DNA from: Alphaproteobacteria bacterium UBA7691
GTDB taxonomy: Bacteria > Pseudomonadota > Alphaproteobacteria > Ferrovibrionales > Ferrovibrionaceae
Length of the DNA: 13,554 bases
Direction: 5' to 3'
Assembly (NCBI GenBank): GCA_002482765.1
Contig: DLGP01000089.1
Span: 318-13,871 of the forward strand
Shown here: in pieces, positions 6,892 through 13,554 of the stretch
How the letters are laid out: the number at the start of each line of letters is the position of its first letter
How positions within the stretch are numbered: position 1 is the stretch's first letter
The notes under the pieces: generated by a model
The model's database searches: none
What the model saw: only the letters and a program-made list of their open reading frames with translations
Told to the model about the DNA's origin: nothing
Position numbers and translations under genes: made by a program

Positions 6892-7941
6892 TTAAAACCG
6901 GAACGAGACGCTGAAGGCGCCAAAACGGTCGGGCTGGTCCTGGCCGTCGAATTCCTGGCTGCGCATGGTATGGGTGTAGGCGAAGCGCATGCCCTGCCAG
7001 ATCACCGCCACGCCGGCCTGCACATCGCCCACCAGCGGGCGCTTGCTGACACTGCGACTATCGGCGAACAGATTGCCATCCAGAAACATGTTGCGCGCCA
7101 CAGCGCGGCCTTCGAAGCCGGCAAAGACGTAGAAGCCGAAATCGCCCACCGGTTCAAAATAGCCCGAACCGGGCAGGTTGGGCTGCACGCGCGGCGGGCC
7201 GTAATCCTTGGGCGTGTTATAGCCTAGCCGCAGCATCATGCCGGTATTGGCATAGGTGAAGGCATTGCCCAGCGCCACGCCGGCATGCGGTGTGGCATCC
7301 AGCTTGAGGCCGAGGAAATCCGGCACCGCGATGTAGCGCCAGGAACGCTGGTAGTTGAGCTGTAGCGTCGGCTCGCTTTTGAGCTGGCTGTCCCAGCCCA
7401 TCGGCTCACGCGAGCCGATTGCCTCATGCACGATCTTCTGCGATTGCTCGGCAAACGAGGCCGGGCCGACAATGCCGATGCCAAGCTGCAACTGGTCGAG
7501 ATGGCTGCGGGTTTCCGAAATCACCCCCACAGTGCCATAAAGCCAGCCGGCGTAGGGCCGGTCGGTGCCGGGCGGATTGACCTGGCTTATGTCACGCGGC
7601 GTGAACATGCTCTGGCCGAGCGCCAACTCCACCCGCAAATCCTTGGTATCGCTGAAAATCGGCAGCATCCGCGCGGCATTGCCGATCCATTCCGGCTCGG
7701 CGCCGGGCGCGGTCAGCCATGACATATGCACACCGTTGGTGTAATGCCGGTCGGAATTGGCGAACAGCATGTCGTTTTCCAGCACAAAGCTGAGCGTGCC
7801 GGCCTTTTGCGGCGGCGGCGGCTCAGGCACTGTTGCTGGCGGCTTGGCCGCTTCCTGCGCCAGCACGGGCGCAGCCAGCAAAGTCAGCAGCAGGATGTGG
7901 GCAACAAGGCGACGCGGCACGGCAGGCTCACTTTGTGACAT
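6892..7941 (-). CDS. lpxR: LpxR-family lipid A 3'-O-deacylase (DUF2219), outer membrane
   Basis: The 349-residue protein has a Sec signal peptide (positive start, hydrophobic core about 14-26, likely cleavage after VLA at 26-28) and a Pro/Ala-rich linker. The LpxR/DUF2219 signature follows: LENDMLFANSDRHYTNG (54-70). E55, N56 and D57 with S74 fit the Asn-Asp and Ser active-site/Ca2+ cluster of Salmonella LpxR. H172 in QKIVHEAIG, followed by PMGWDSQLKSEP, fits its catalytic histidine. DRPYAGWLYG (127-136) is another family block. The chain alternates polar and hydrophobic residues and ends SVSFRF with a terminal phenylalanine, typical of outer-membrane beta-barrels. The enzyme family removes the 3'-acyloxyacyl group of lipid A. 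The ATG at 7941 has AAGG six bases upstream. It starts 63 bases after the recQ stop, so co-transcription with recQ is possible. The exact substrate here is inference. Confidence 0.88.
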   Translation of the reverse strand: MSQSEPAVPRRLVAHILLLTLLAAPVLAQEAAKPPATVPEPPPPQKAGTLSFVLENDMLFANSDRHYTNGVHMSWLTAPGAEPEWIGNAARMLPIFSDTKDLRVELALGQSMFTPRDISQVNPPGTDRPYAGWLYGTVGVISETRSHLDQLQLGIGIVGPASFAEQSQKIVHEAIGSREPMGWDSQLKSEPTLQLNYQRSWRYIAVPDFLGLKLDATPHAGVALGNAFTYANTGMMLRLGYNTPKDYGPPRVQPNLPGSGYFEPVGDFGFYVFAGFEGRAVARNMFLDGNLFADSRSVSKRPLVGDVQAGVAVIWQGMRFAYTHTMRSQEFDGQDQPDRFGAFSVSFRF

Positions 7942-8004
7942 CGGTTGCCTTGCTTATAACCGGCCAATGATGGCAGCGATATGGCGAAAATCTGGTTAAA
8001 GCGG

Positions 8005-9837
8005 TCATGCTGCCACGCTGTGGTGGCGTTGCAGCAGATCCAGGAACAGCGCACCATAGCGTTCCAGCTTGGCGGCGCCGATGCCATGGATTTCCGCCAT
8101 GCGGCCCAGGCTGTCAGGCCGTTTGCTGGCCAGTTCCAGCAAAGTGCGGTCGGAAAACACCACATAGGCCGGCTGGTTCTGCTCGGTGGCAAGCTGGCGC
8201 CGCAGCGCCTTGAGATCAGCCAGCAGCGCATTGTCGGCACCGGAAAGCTCGGCCTCGGCCAGCATCGGTCGGCCGGCCTGCTTCTTCTGGCCGCGCTTGG
8301 CGCCATTACCTTCCACCGCATCGCGGCGCAATTCCACCCGCGCCTTGCCGCGCAGCACCTGCAAGCCGAGATCGGTCAGCACCCAGCGGCCATGACCGAC
8401 AATATCCAGCCCGATCAGGCCGGCGGCATAAATCTGGCGGAAAATCGCCCGCCAGGCTTCCACCGGACGATCCTTGCCAACGCCAAAAGTGGGCAGCCGG
8501 TCATGCTCGTAGCGCAGGATGGCGTCGGTGGCATTGCCAACCAGCAGATTGACCAGATGCTCGGTGCCGAAACGCTCGCCGGTGCGCGCCATGGCCGACA
8601 TCGCCTTCTGCGCCTCGATGGTGCCATCCACCATCGCCACGCCTTCCTGGCATAGATCACAATGGCCGCAGGGCTCGGCCGCCTCGCCGAAATAGGCCAG
8701 CAAAGTCTGGCGCCGGCAGCGCGGCGATTCGGCCAGAGCCACCAGGGCGTTAAAGCGCTGGCGCTCGATGCGCTTGCGCTCCTCCGGCGCCTCGCCCTGT
8801 TCAATTTGCAGCCGCCGCAGCCGCATGTCGTCCAGGCCATAGAGGGTGAAGGTTTCCGCCGGCAGGCCGTCGCGGCCGGCGCGGCCGATCTCCTGGTAAT
8901 AGGCTTCCACATTGGCCGGCAGGTCGGCATGGCAGACAAAGCGCACATCGGGCTTGTCGATGCCCATGCCGAAAGCCACCGTGGCCACCATCACCACGCC
9001 GTCTTCGCGCAGGAAGGTATCCTGGTTCTCATTTCGCAGGCCCTGCTCCATGCCGGCATGATAGGGCAATGTGCGATGCCCGGCGGCGGCCAGGCTGTGG
9101 GCCAGTTCCTCGGTGCGCTTGCGCGAAGCGCAATAGACAATGCCGCTCATGCCGCGCCGGGCGGCAATGAAGCCGGCAATCTGGCGCGAGGCATTGTCTT
9201 TCGGCAGCATCAGCAGATGCAGGTTGGGCCGATCAAACGAGCGGATAAAATTCTCCGGCTCGCGCGGGAACAGCTTTTTCACAATATCGTCGCGGGTCGG
9301 CGCATCGGCGGTGGCGGTCAGCGCAATCGCCGGCACCTGGCCCAGTTCGGCGCGCAAAGTGCCAATCGACAGATATTCCGGGCGGAAATCATGGCCCCAT
9401 TGCGACACACAATGCGCTTCGTCTATCGCCAGCAGGCTGACATTGCTGCCGGCCAGCAGCGCCAGTGTATCCGGTCGCGCCAGGCGTTCCGGCGCAACAT
9501 AAAGCAGCTTGAGCCGGCCGGAGCGCAAGGCCTGATGGACACGGCGATTTTCATCGGCATCATTGGCGGAATTGAGGCTGCCGGCCTCGATACCGAAGGC
9601 GGTCAATTGCCGCACCTGGTCGCGCATCAGCGCAATCAGCGGCGACACCACCACGGTGACGCCCGGCCGCATGATCGCGGGCAGCTGGTAGCATAGCGAC
9701 TTGCCGCTGCCGGTGGGCATCACCGCCAGCACATCGCGCCCGGCCAGCACGGCGCCGATGATCTCGGCCTGGCCGGGGCGGAAATCGGCAAAGCCGAACA
9801 CGCTTTTAAGGCTGGCGCGGGCCTGCTCCAAGAACAC
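8005..9837 (-). CDS. recQ: ATP-dependent DNA helicase RecQ
   Basis: This is a 3'-5' superfamily 2 helicase for recombinational repair and replication fork maintenance. The full RecQ architecture is present in 610 residues: motif 0 FRPGQ (19-23), Walker A PTGSGKS (41-47), DEAH (139-142), aromatic-rich loop SQWGHDFRPEY (145-155), motif VI QEIGRAGRDG (315-324) and zinc-binding cysteines C374, C390, C393 and C396. A winged-helix region follows, and a C-terminal HRDC domain (about 525-605, ending with the AKLERYGALFLDLL helix). The start is GTG at 9837, with GGAG nine bases upstream and no better ATG nearby. That GGAG lies at the edge of a 9-bp-arm inverted repeat (9839-9865), so translation may be structurally controlled. 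It is divergent from the M81 peptidase gene. Confidence 0.97.
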   Translation of the reverse strand: MFLEQARASLKSVFGFADFRPGQAEIIGAVLAGRDVLAVMPTGSGKSLCYQLPAIMRPGVTVVVSPLIALMRDQVRQLTAFGIEAGSLNSANDADENRRVHQALRSGRLKLLYVAPERLARPDTLALLAGSNVSLLAIDEAHCVSQWGHDFRPEYLSIGTLRAELGQVPAIALTATADAPTRDDIVKKLFPREPENFIRSFDRPNLHLLMLPKDNASRQIAGFIAARRGMSGIVYCASRKRTEELAHSLAAAGHRTLPYHAGMEQGLRNENQDTFLREDGVVMVATVAFGMGIDKPDVRFVCHADLPANVEAYYQEIGRAGRDGLPAETFTLYGLDDMRLRRLQIEQGEAPEERKRIERQRFNALVALAESPRCRRQTLLAYFGEAAEPCGHCDLCQEGVAMVDGTIEAQKAMSAMARTGERFGTEHLVNLLVGNATDAILRYEHDRLPTFGVGKDRPVEAWRAIFRQIYAAGLIGLDIVGHGRWVLTDLGLQVLRGKARVELRRDAVEGNGAKRGQKKQAGRPMLAEAELSGADNALLADLKALRRQLATEQNQPAYVVFSDRTLLELASKRPDSLGRMAEIHGIGAAKLERYGALFLDLLQRHHSVAA

Positions 9838-9838
9838 G

Positions 9839-9865
9839 TCTGGCTACTCCGAATCGGTAGCCAGA
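9839..9865. promoter_or_regulatory. Inverted repeat overlapping the recQ ribosome binding site
   Basis: Perfect 9-bp arms TCTGGCTAC (9839-9847) and GTAGCCAGA (9857-9865) flank a 9-base spacer that itself can pair (CCGA/TCGG). On the minus strand the structure ends one base before the recQ GTG. The GGAG Shine-Dalgarno spans the spacer and the start of the proximal arm. It could be a repressor operator or an RNA hairpin controlling access to the start codon. Confidence 0.55.
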
Positions 9866-9905
9866 AAATACCAGAAGCAAACCCTAGCGTCTGCCCCGCC
9901 GGCAT

Positions 9906-9921
9906 TGTTTCATGTGAAACA
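9906..9921. promoter_or_regulatory. parS: parS-like ParB-binding site
   Basis: The 16-bp TGTTTCATGTGAAACA has perfect 7-bp arms TGTTTCA/TGAAACA. It differs by one central base (T for C at position 8) from the bacterial chromosomal parS consensus TGTTTCACGTGAAACA bound by ParB/Spo0J. It lies in the intergenic space between divergent recQ and the M81 gene, not within a coding sequence. parS sites normally cluster near the replication origin and parAB; neither is in this window. Whether ParB binds the variant base is unproven. Confidence 0.6.
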
Positions 9922-9935
9922 GAAAGGGGTTATGT

Positions 9936-9964
9936 GTTCAATTATGGGTTCAATGTCCTATAAA
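9936..9964 (+). promoter_or_regulatory. Candidate promoter with GTTCAAT direct repeat for the M81/crotonase genes
   Basis: TATAAA (9959-9964) makes a fair -10 box, 63 bases before the M81 ATG. The -35 region is poor (TTCAAT, 9937-9942, 16-base spacer). Two GTTCAAT copies (9936-9942 and 9948-9954) are 12 bases apart on the same face of the helix, roughly one turn. A weak -35 with a direct repeat would suit an activator-dependent promoter; this is inference. Confidence 0.35.
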
Positions 9965-10027
9965 CAAATAACCATGCCCCAGAATTAGTGGCCGCGCTAA
10001 GCTGGCGCCACAAGGAGACGCTACCCC

Positions 10028-11536
10028 ATGCAGCAGAAAACCCTGCGCCTGTTCATCGGCGGCCTGGCCACCGAGACCAATACCTTCTCGCCGCTGCCGA
10101 CCGGCATGGCGGCCTTTGCCGAAGCCGGCATCTATCGCGGCGATGCCACCAAACTGCCGCCGCGCCTGTTCACCGCGCCGCTGCATGAATGGCGCCGGCT
10201 GGCGCAAGCCGAGGGGCATCAGGTGCATGAAGGCCTGATGGCGGCGGCACAACCGGCCGGGCGCACGGTGCGGAAGGTGTATGAAAGCCTGCGCGACGAG
10301 TTGCTGGCCGGCCTGCAAGCCGCGCTGCCGCTGGATATGGTGTTGCTCAACCTGCATGGCGCCATGGTGGCGGATGGTTATGACGATTGTGAAGGCGACC
10401 TGCTGGCGCGGGTGCGGATGCTGATCGGCCCGGATGCCATCCTGGGCGCTGAGCTGGACCTGCATTGCCACACAACTTTGGCGATGCTGGACAATGCCGA
10501 TGCGCTGATCGCCTACAAGGAATATCCGCATACCGACACGCTGGACCGCGCCCGCGAGCTTTATGCCTTGTGCCGCGATGCGGCGCTGGGCCGAATCCGG
10601 CCGGTGACGCGGATGGCCGATTGCCGGCTGATCGGTGTGTTTCACACCACGCGCGAACCGGCGAAAAGTTTTGTGGCCCGCATGCAGGCGCTGGAAGGCA
10701 ATGACGGCATCCTGGCGGTGAATTTTGGCCATGGCTTCGGCCTGGGCGATGTGGCTGAGGTGGGGGCACGCATCTGGGTGATCGCCGACGCCCTGCAACC
10801 CGGCGCGGTGGCGCGCGCCGAGGCGCTGGCCGGCCAGTTGGCGCAGGAGGTATTCGCCATGCGCGAAGCCTCGCGCCCAACCAGCCTGGATGTGGCTTGC
10901 GCGCTGGACCAGGCGCTGGCGCAGGCCGCCAATGCAGACAAACCGGTGGTGCTGGCCGATAGCGCCGACAATCCCGGCGGCGGCGCGCCGGGCGATGCCA
11001 CCTTCATCCTGCAAGCGCTGCTGGAGCGCCAATTGCGCGATGTGGTGAGCGGCATCTATTGGGACCCGCAGGCGGTGGCTTTGTGCCAGGCGGTGGGCCT
11101 TGGCGCCCGGCTGGAGCTGCGCATCGGCGGCAAGCTGGGGCCAACCTCGGGCCAGCCGCTGGACCTGACCTGCCTGGTGCATAACATCGCCGAGAATTAT
11201 GAACAGACCGATATGAGCGGCCAACGCGGTGCGCTGGGCAGCGCCGTGCATCTGGAAGTGCTGAATAACGGCGGCGGGCTGCATCTGGTGCTGGCCAGCC
11301 AGCGCAGCCAGGTATTCCATCCCGATGCCTTCACCGGGCTGGGCATCGATCTGGCGGCGATGAAAATCGTGGTGGTGAAATCGAGCCAGCATTTTTACCA
11401 GGGCTTCGCCCCCATCGCCGCCGAGGTGCTGTATGTGCAGACGCCGGGCGCGGTATTCGGTTCCGGCCCAAGCCTGAGCTACACCAAACGCGCCCCGACC
11501 TATTGGCCGCTGGTGGCGAATCCCTGGAAGGATTGA
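10028..11536 (+). CDS. M81-family (MlrC-like) zinc metallopeptidase
   Basis: The 502-residue protein has the layout of the M81/MlrC family: N-terminal GGLATETNTFSP (11-22), LNLHGAMVADGYDDCEGDLL (107-126), then the candidate metal site AELDLHCH with D144 and H146 and EYPHTD with H168. A C-terminal half follows with DSADNPGGGAPGD and VVVKSSQHFYQGF. MlrC itself cleaves linearised microcystin and its tetrapeptide product in sphingomonads, but most family members are of unknown substrate, so a peptide or related amide hydrolase is the safe call. There is no signal peptide, so it is cytoplasmic. The ATG at 10028 has AGGAG ten bases upstream. The crotonase-fold gene follows after 50 bases and is likely in the same transcript. 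Confidence 0.9.
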   Translation: MQQKTLRLFIGGLATETNTFSPLPTGMAAFAEAGIYRGDATKLPPRLFTAPLHEWRRLAQAEGHQVHEGLMAAAQPAGRTVRKVYESLRDELLAGLQAALPLDMVLLNLHGAMVADGYDDCEGDLLARVRMLIGPDAILGAELDLHCHTTLAMLDNADALIAYKEYPHTDTLDRARELYALCRDAALGRIRPVTRMADCRLIGVFHTTREPAKSFVARMQALEGNDGILAVNFGHGFGLGDVAEVGARIWVIADALQPGAVARAEALAGQLAQEVFAMREASRPTSLDVACALDQALAQAANADKPVVLADSADNPGGGAPGDATFILQALLERQLRDVVSGIYWDPQAVALCQAVGLGARLELRIGGKLGPTSGQPLDLTCLVHNIAENYEQTDMSGQRGALGSAVHLEVLNNGGGLHLVLASQRSQVFHPDAFTGLGIDLAAMKIVVVKSSQHFYQGFAPIAAEVLYVQTPGAVFGSGPSLSYTKRAPTYWPLVANPWKD

Positions 11537-11586
11537 CCCTGCCCCGGGCATCGGGAAAGCTGCCGCCGGAACAGCAGGAGGAAAAA

Positions 11587-12375
11587 ATGAGCGAGAGCGG
11601 CGCAGAAGCAGTGATCCTGGAACGCCATGGCGCGGTGGCGTTGCTGCGGCTGAATGAACCCAAGGCGATGAATGCACTATCGGCCACCATCAAGGCCGGG
11701 TTGACGCAGCATCTGCCCGGCCTGCTGGATGACGCGGCGGTGCGCGCCATCGTCATCACCGGCAGCGGCCGCGCCTTCTGTGCCGGCGGCGATATCCGCG
11801 GCATGGATGATCGCGGTGCGCTGGCCACCCAGCAGCGCATGCAGGCGAATTACCGCTGGCTGCTGCCGCTGCTCAACGCACGCAAGCCGGTGATCACAGC
11901 CGTGAATGGTGCTGCGGCCGGCGCCGGTTTTGCCCTGGCCTTGTGCGGCGATTATGTGCTGGTGGCGGCGGATGCCAAATTCCGCGCCGGCTTTTTTGGC
12001 ATTGGCGCGGTGCCTGATCTGAGCCTGGCCTACACGTTGCCGCGCGCCGTGGGCATGCTGCGGGCCAAGGATATCCTGTTTTCCAACCGCGATATCGATG
12101 CCGAGGAAGCCCTGCGCATCGGCCTAGCGAGCCGCGTGCTGGCGCCGGACGCGCTGCTTGACGCGGCGATGGAACAGGCCACGGCCTTGGCTGCCGGCCC
12201 CACCATCACCTATGGCCTGGCCAAACATCTGCTGCAACGCGCCTACAGCCTGCCGCTGGAAGCCTTTCTCGATGCCGAGGCGGCGGCCCAGGCGACGGCT
12301 TTTGGCAGCGCCGATTTTGCCGAGGGTGTGGCCGCCTTCCGCGCCAAGCGCAAGCCGGATTTCACTGGTGGCTGA
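11587..12375 (+). CDS. Enoyl-CoA hydratase/isomerase (crotonase) family protein
   Basis: The 262-residue protein has the crotonase fold: N-terminal RLNEPKAMNAL (21-31), first oxyanion block GRAFCAGGD (61-69), second block NGAAAGAGFALALCGD (107-122) and PRAVGMLRAKDILF. The ATG at 11587 has a very strong AGGAGG five bases upstream; a longer frame from 11503 would overlap the M81 gene and is rejected. In place of the two hydratase glutamates (GGGCE and PE in classic crotonases) it has A116 and F136. D144 in AVPD instead matches the acidic residue used by delta3-delta2-enoyl-CoA isomerases and PaaG (VPE/VPD). That favours an isomerase-type or other non-hydratase reaction on an acyl-CoA. It lies 50 bases after the M81 gene and converges on the MATE gene with a 14-base gap. 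The substrate is unknown. Confidence 0.9.
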   Translation: MSESGAEAVILERHGAVALLRLNEPKAMNALSATIKAGLTQHLPGLLDDAAVRAIVITGSGRAFCAGGDIRGMDDRGALATQQRMQANYRWLLPLLNARKPVITAVNGAAAGAGFALALCGDYVLVAADAKFRAGFFGIGAVPDLSLAYTLPRAVGMLRAKDILFSNRDIDAEEALRIGLASRVLAPDALLDAAMEQATALAAGPTITYGLAKHLLQRAYSLPLEAFLDAEAAAQATAFGSADFAEGVAAFRAKRKPDFTGG

Positions 12376-12389
12376 TCACTGGCAGCTAA

Positions 12390-13554
12390 TCAGGCTTTGC
12401 CCCAGCGGGTGAAATACACCGCGCCGGCAGTGGCAAAGCCGTAAAGCGCCATGGCGGCGCCGGCCAAGGCAAACAGGGTCCAGAGCGGCGCGGCGATGCT
12501 GGTGAGCCACCAGCCGCCGATCATCACCAGCAGCAGCCGCGCGCTCGCCGCCAGCACCGGGCCGACAATGCGCCCGGCGCCCTGCGAGGCGAAATACAGG
12601 CACAGCCCGGCGCCAAACAGCGCAAAGCCCGGCCCGGCCGCCACCAGATATTGCCGCGCCACATCCAGCACCGCCGCATCGCGGGTGAACAGCCCGGCCC
12701 ACAGATCCGGTGCCACCACCACCACTAGGCCGATCAGGCCCAGCGCCAGGGCGGCAACGCCGCCGGCGGTCCAGGCCACGCGGCGGGCGCGCGCCACCTG
12801 GCCGGCGCCAATCGCCATGCCCACCATCGGCACGCTGGCCACACCAACCGAGAAGGCGATCGGCACCAGCAGGAATTCCAGCCGCGCGCCGATGCCGTAG
12901 CCGGCCAAAGCCTCGGTGCCGAAACGCGCCACCAGGCCGGTGAAAACCAGCACCGTGGCCACGGTTTGCAGCGGCGACAGGCAGGCAATGGCGCCCACTT
13001 TCAGAATATCCATGAACATGCCACGCTGAAACTTGGTGCCGCGAAAGCGCAGCAGCAGCCGGGCGCGGCCGGAACGCAGGAACCACAGCAAAACCAGCGT
13101 GCCGCCGCCAAAGGCGAGCAACTGGCCCAGCGCCAGGCCAACCATGCCAAGGCGCGGCAACGGCCCCAAGCCAAGCCCGAGGCAGCCGCCGATCACCACC
13201 TGGGCGCCGGCCACCAGCAGGCCAAGCAGCGACGGCACATTCATGTTGCCGGTGCCGCGCAGCACGGATGACAACGTGTTGAACATCCAGATGCAGATCG
13301 CGCCGATGAACAAGGTGTTGGAATAAACCACGGCCTGGGCCAGTGCTTCACCCCGGCCACCCAGCAGGGCATAGATGGCCGGGCCGAGGCTGAGGAAAAA
13401 CAGCGTGAACCCGGCAGCGGCAATGCCGGCAATGGCGATGGCATGCAAGGCCAGCGCATTGGCGCGGTTTATATCGCCAGCCCCGATGGCGCGGCTGATC
13501 GCCGAGGATACGCCGCCGCCCATGGCGCCGGCCGACATCATCTGCATCAGCATC
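12390..13554 (-). CDS. MATE-family multidrug/sodium antiporter (partial; N-terminus beyond right edge)
   Basis: The frame is open to the right edge; at least 387 residues are present against about 450 usual, so roughly the first 60-70 residues, with the first one or two membrane helices, are missing. The M at 13553 is therefore probably internal. About ten hydrophobic helices are visible. The two MatE halves are marked by matching loops: GGGVSSAISRAIGAGDINRA near the visible start and GVASVPMVGMAIGAGQVARA in the second half, which begins around FQRGMFMDILKVGA. RGTGNMNVPSLLGLL is also typical. Such proteins export drugs or metabolites in exchange for Na+ or H+. The closest subgroup (NorM- or DinF-like) cannot be decided here. 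It ends 14 bases from the convergent crotonase gene, with no obvious terminator between. Confidence 0.92.
   Translation of the reverse strand, partial: MLMQMMSAGAMGGGVSSAISRAIGAGDINRANALALHAIAIAGIAAAGFTLFFLSLGPAIYALLGGRGEALAQAVVYSNTLFIGAICIWMFNTLSSVLRGTGNMNVPSLLGLLVAGAQVVIGGCLGLGLGPLPRLGMVGLALGQLLAFGGGTLVLLWFLRSGRARLLLRFRGTKFQRGMFMDILKVGAIACLSPLQTVATVLVFTGLVARFGTEALAGYGIGARLEFLLVPIAFSVGVASVPMVGMAIGAGQVARARRVAWTAGGVAALALGLIGLVVVVAPDLWAGLFTRDAAVLDVARQYLVAAGPGFALFGAGLCLYFASQGAGRIVGPVLAASARLLLVMIGGWWLTSIAAPLWTLFALAGAAMALYGFATAGAVYFTRWGKA

Noticed and set aside
9988..10011. GTGGC/GCCAC inverted repeat just before the M81 Shine-Dalgarno
   Set aside because: Arms are only 5 bp with a 14-base loop and inner mismatches; at this GC content it is easily chance.
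9950..11677. 575-codon minus-strand open frame opposite the M81 gene
   Set aside because: It is a His/Gln/Arg-rich antisense shadow typical of high-GC DNA; the plus strand has clear M81 family blocks and a Shine-Dalgarno.

Overview
The window is one stretch of a GC-rich bacterial chromosome. The type I secretion genes, the LpxR-type outer-membrane enzyme and the ParB-site-like palindrome point to a Gram-negative proteobacterium. Alphaproteobacteria (Rhodospirillales- or Caulobacter-like) fits best by gene style, but this is inference; no rRNA, tRNA or marker gene is present to fix it.

Left part (1-5899, all minus strand): a type I secretion locus. In transcription order it holds a PrtD-type ABC exporter (5899-4133), its HlyD/PrtE-type membrane fusion protein (4119-2713), a probable terminator, a 367-bp leader/promoter region, and the N-terminal 781 residues of a giant RTX-like repeat protein (2345 to beyond base 1). 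The repeat protein is the likely secreted cargo. It is built from ~46-residue units, each with two glycine/aspartate RTX-like half motifs, and the units are arranged in a higher-order pentad with a period of 693-696 bp. No TolC-type outer membrane factor is visible.

Middle part (5900-9837, mostly minus strand): a 254-bp region that carries what looks like the first ten codons of a lost plus-strand gene resembling the UDP-glucose dehydrogenase N-terminus. It is followed by a compact, less GC-rich hepT/mntA toxin-antitoxin pair overlapping by 4 bp, an LpxR-family lipid A 3'-O-deacylase, and a complete RecQ helicase with a GTG start.

Right part (9838-13554): the divergent recQ/M81 intergenic region contains a 9-bp-arm inverted repeat abutting and overlapping the recQ ribosome binding site, and a 16-bp palindrome differing by one base from the consensus chromosomal parS (ParB) site. 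A plus-strand pair follows, an M81 (MlrC-like) metallopeptidase and a crotonase-fold enoyl-CoA hydratase/isomerase lacking both hydratase glutamates. The pair converges on a MATE-family efflux transporter whose N-terminus lies beyond the right edge.

The clearest biology is the secretion locus and its pentad-structured cargo. The most notable non-coding signals are the parS-like site and the recQ leader palindrome.
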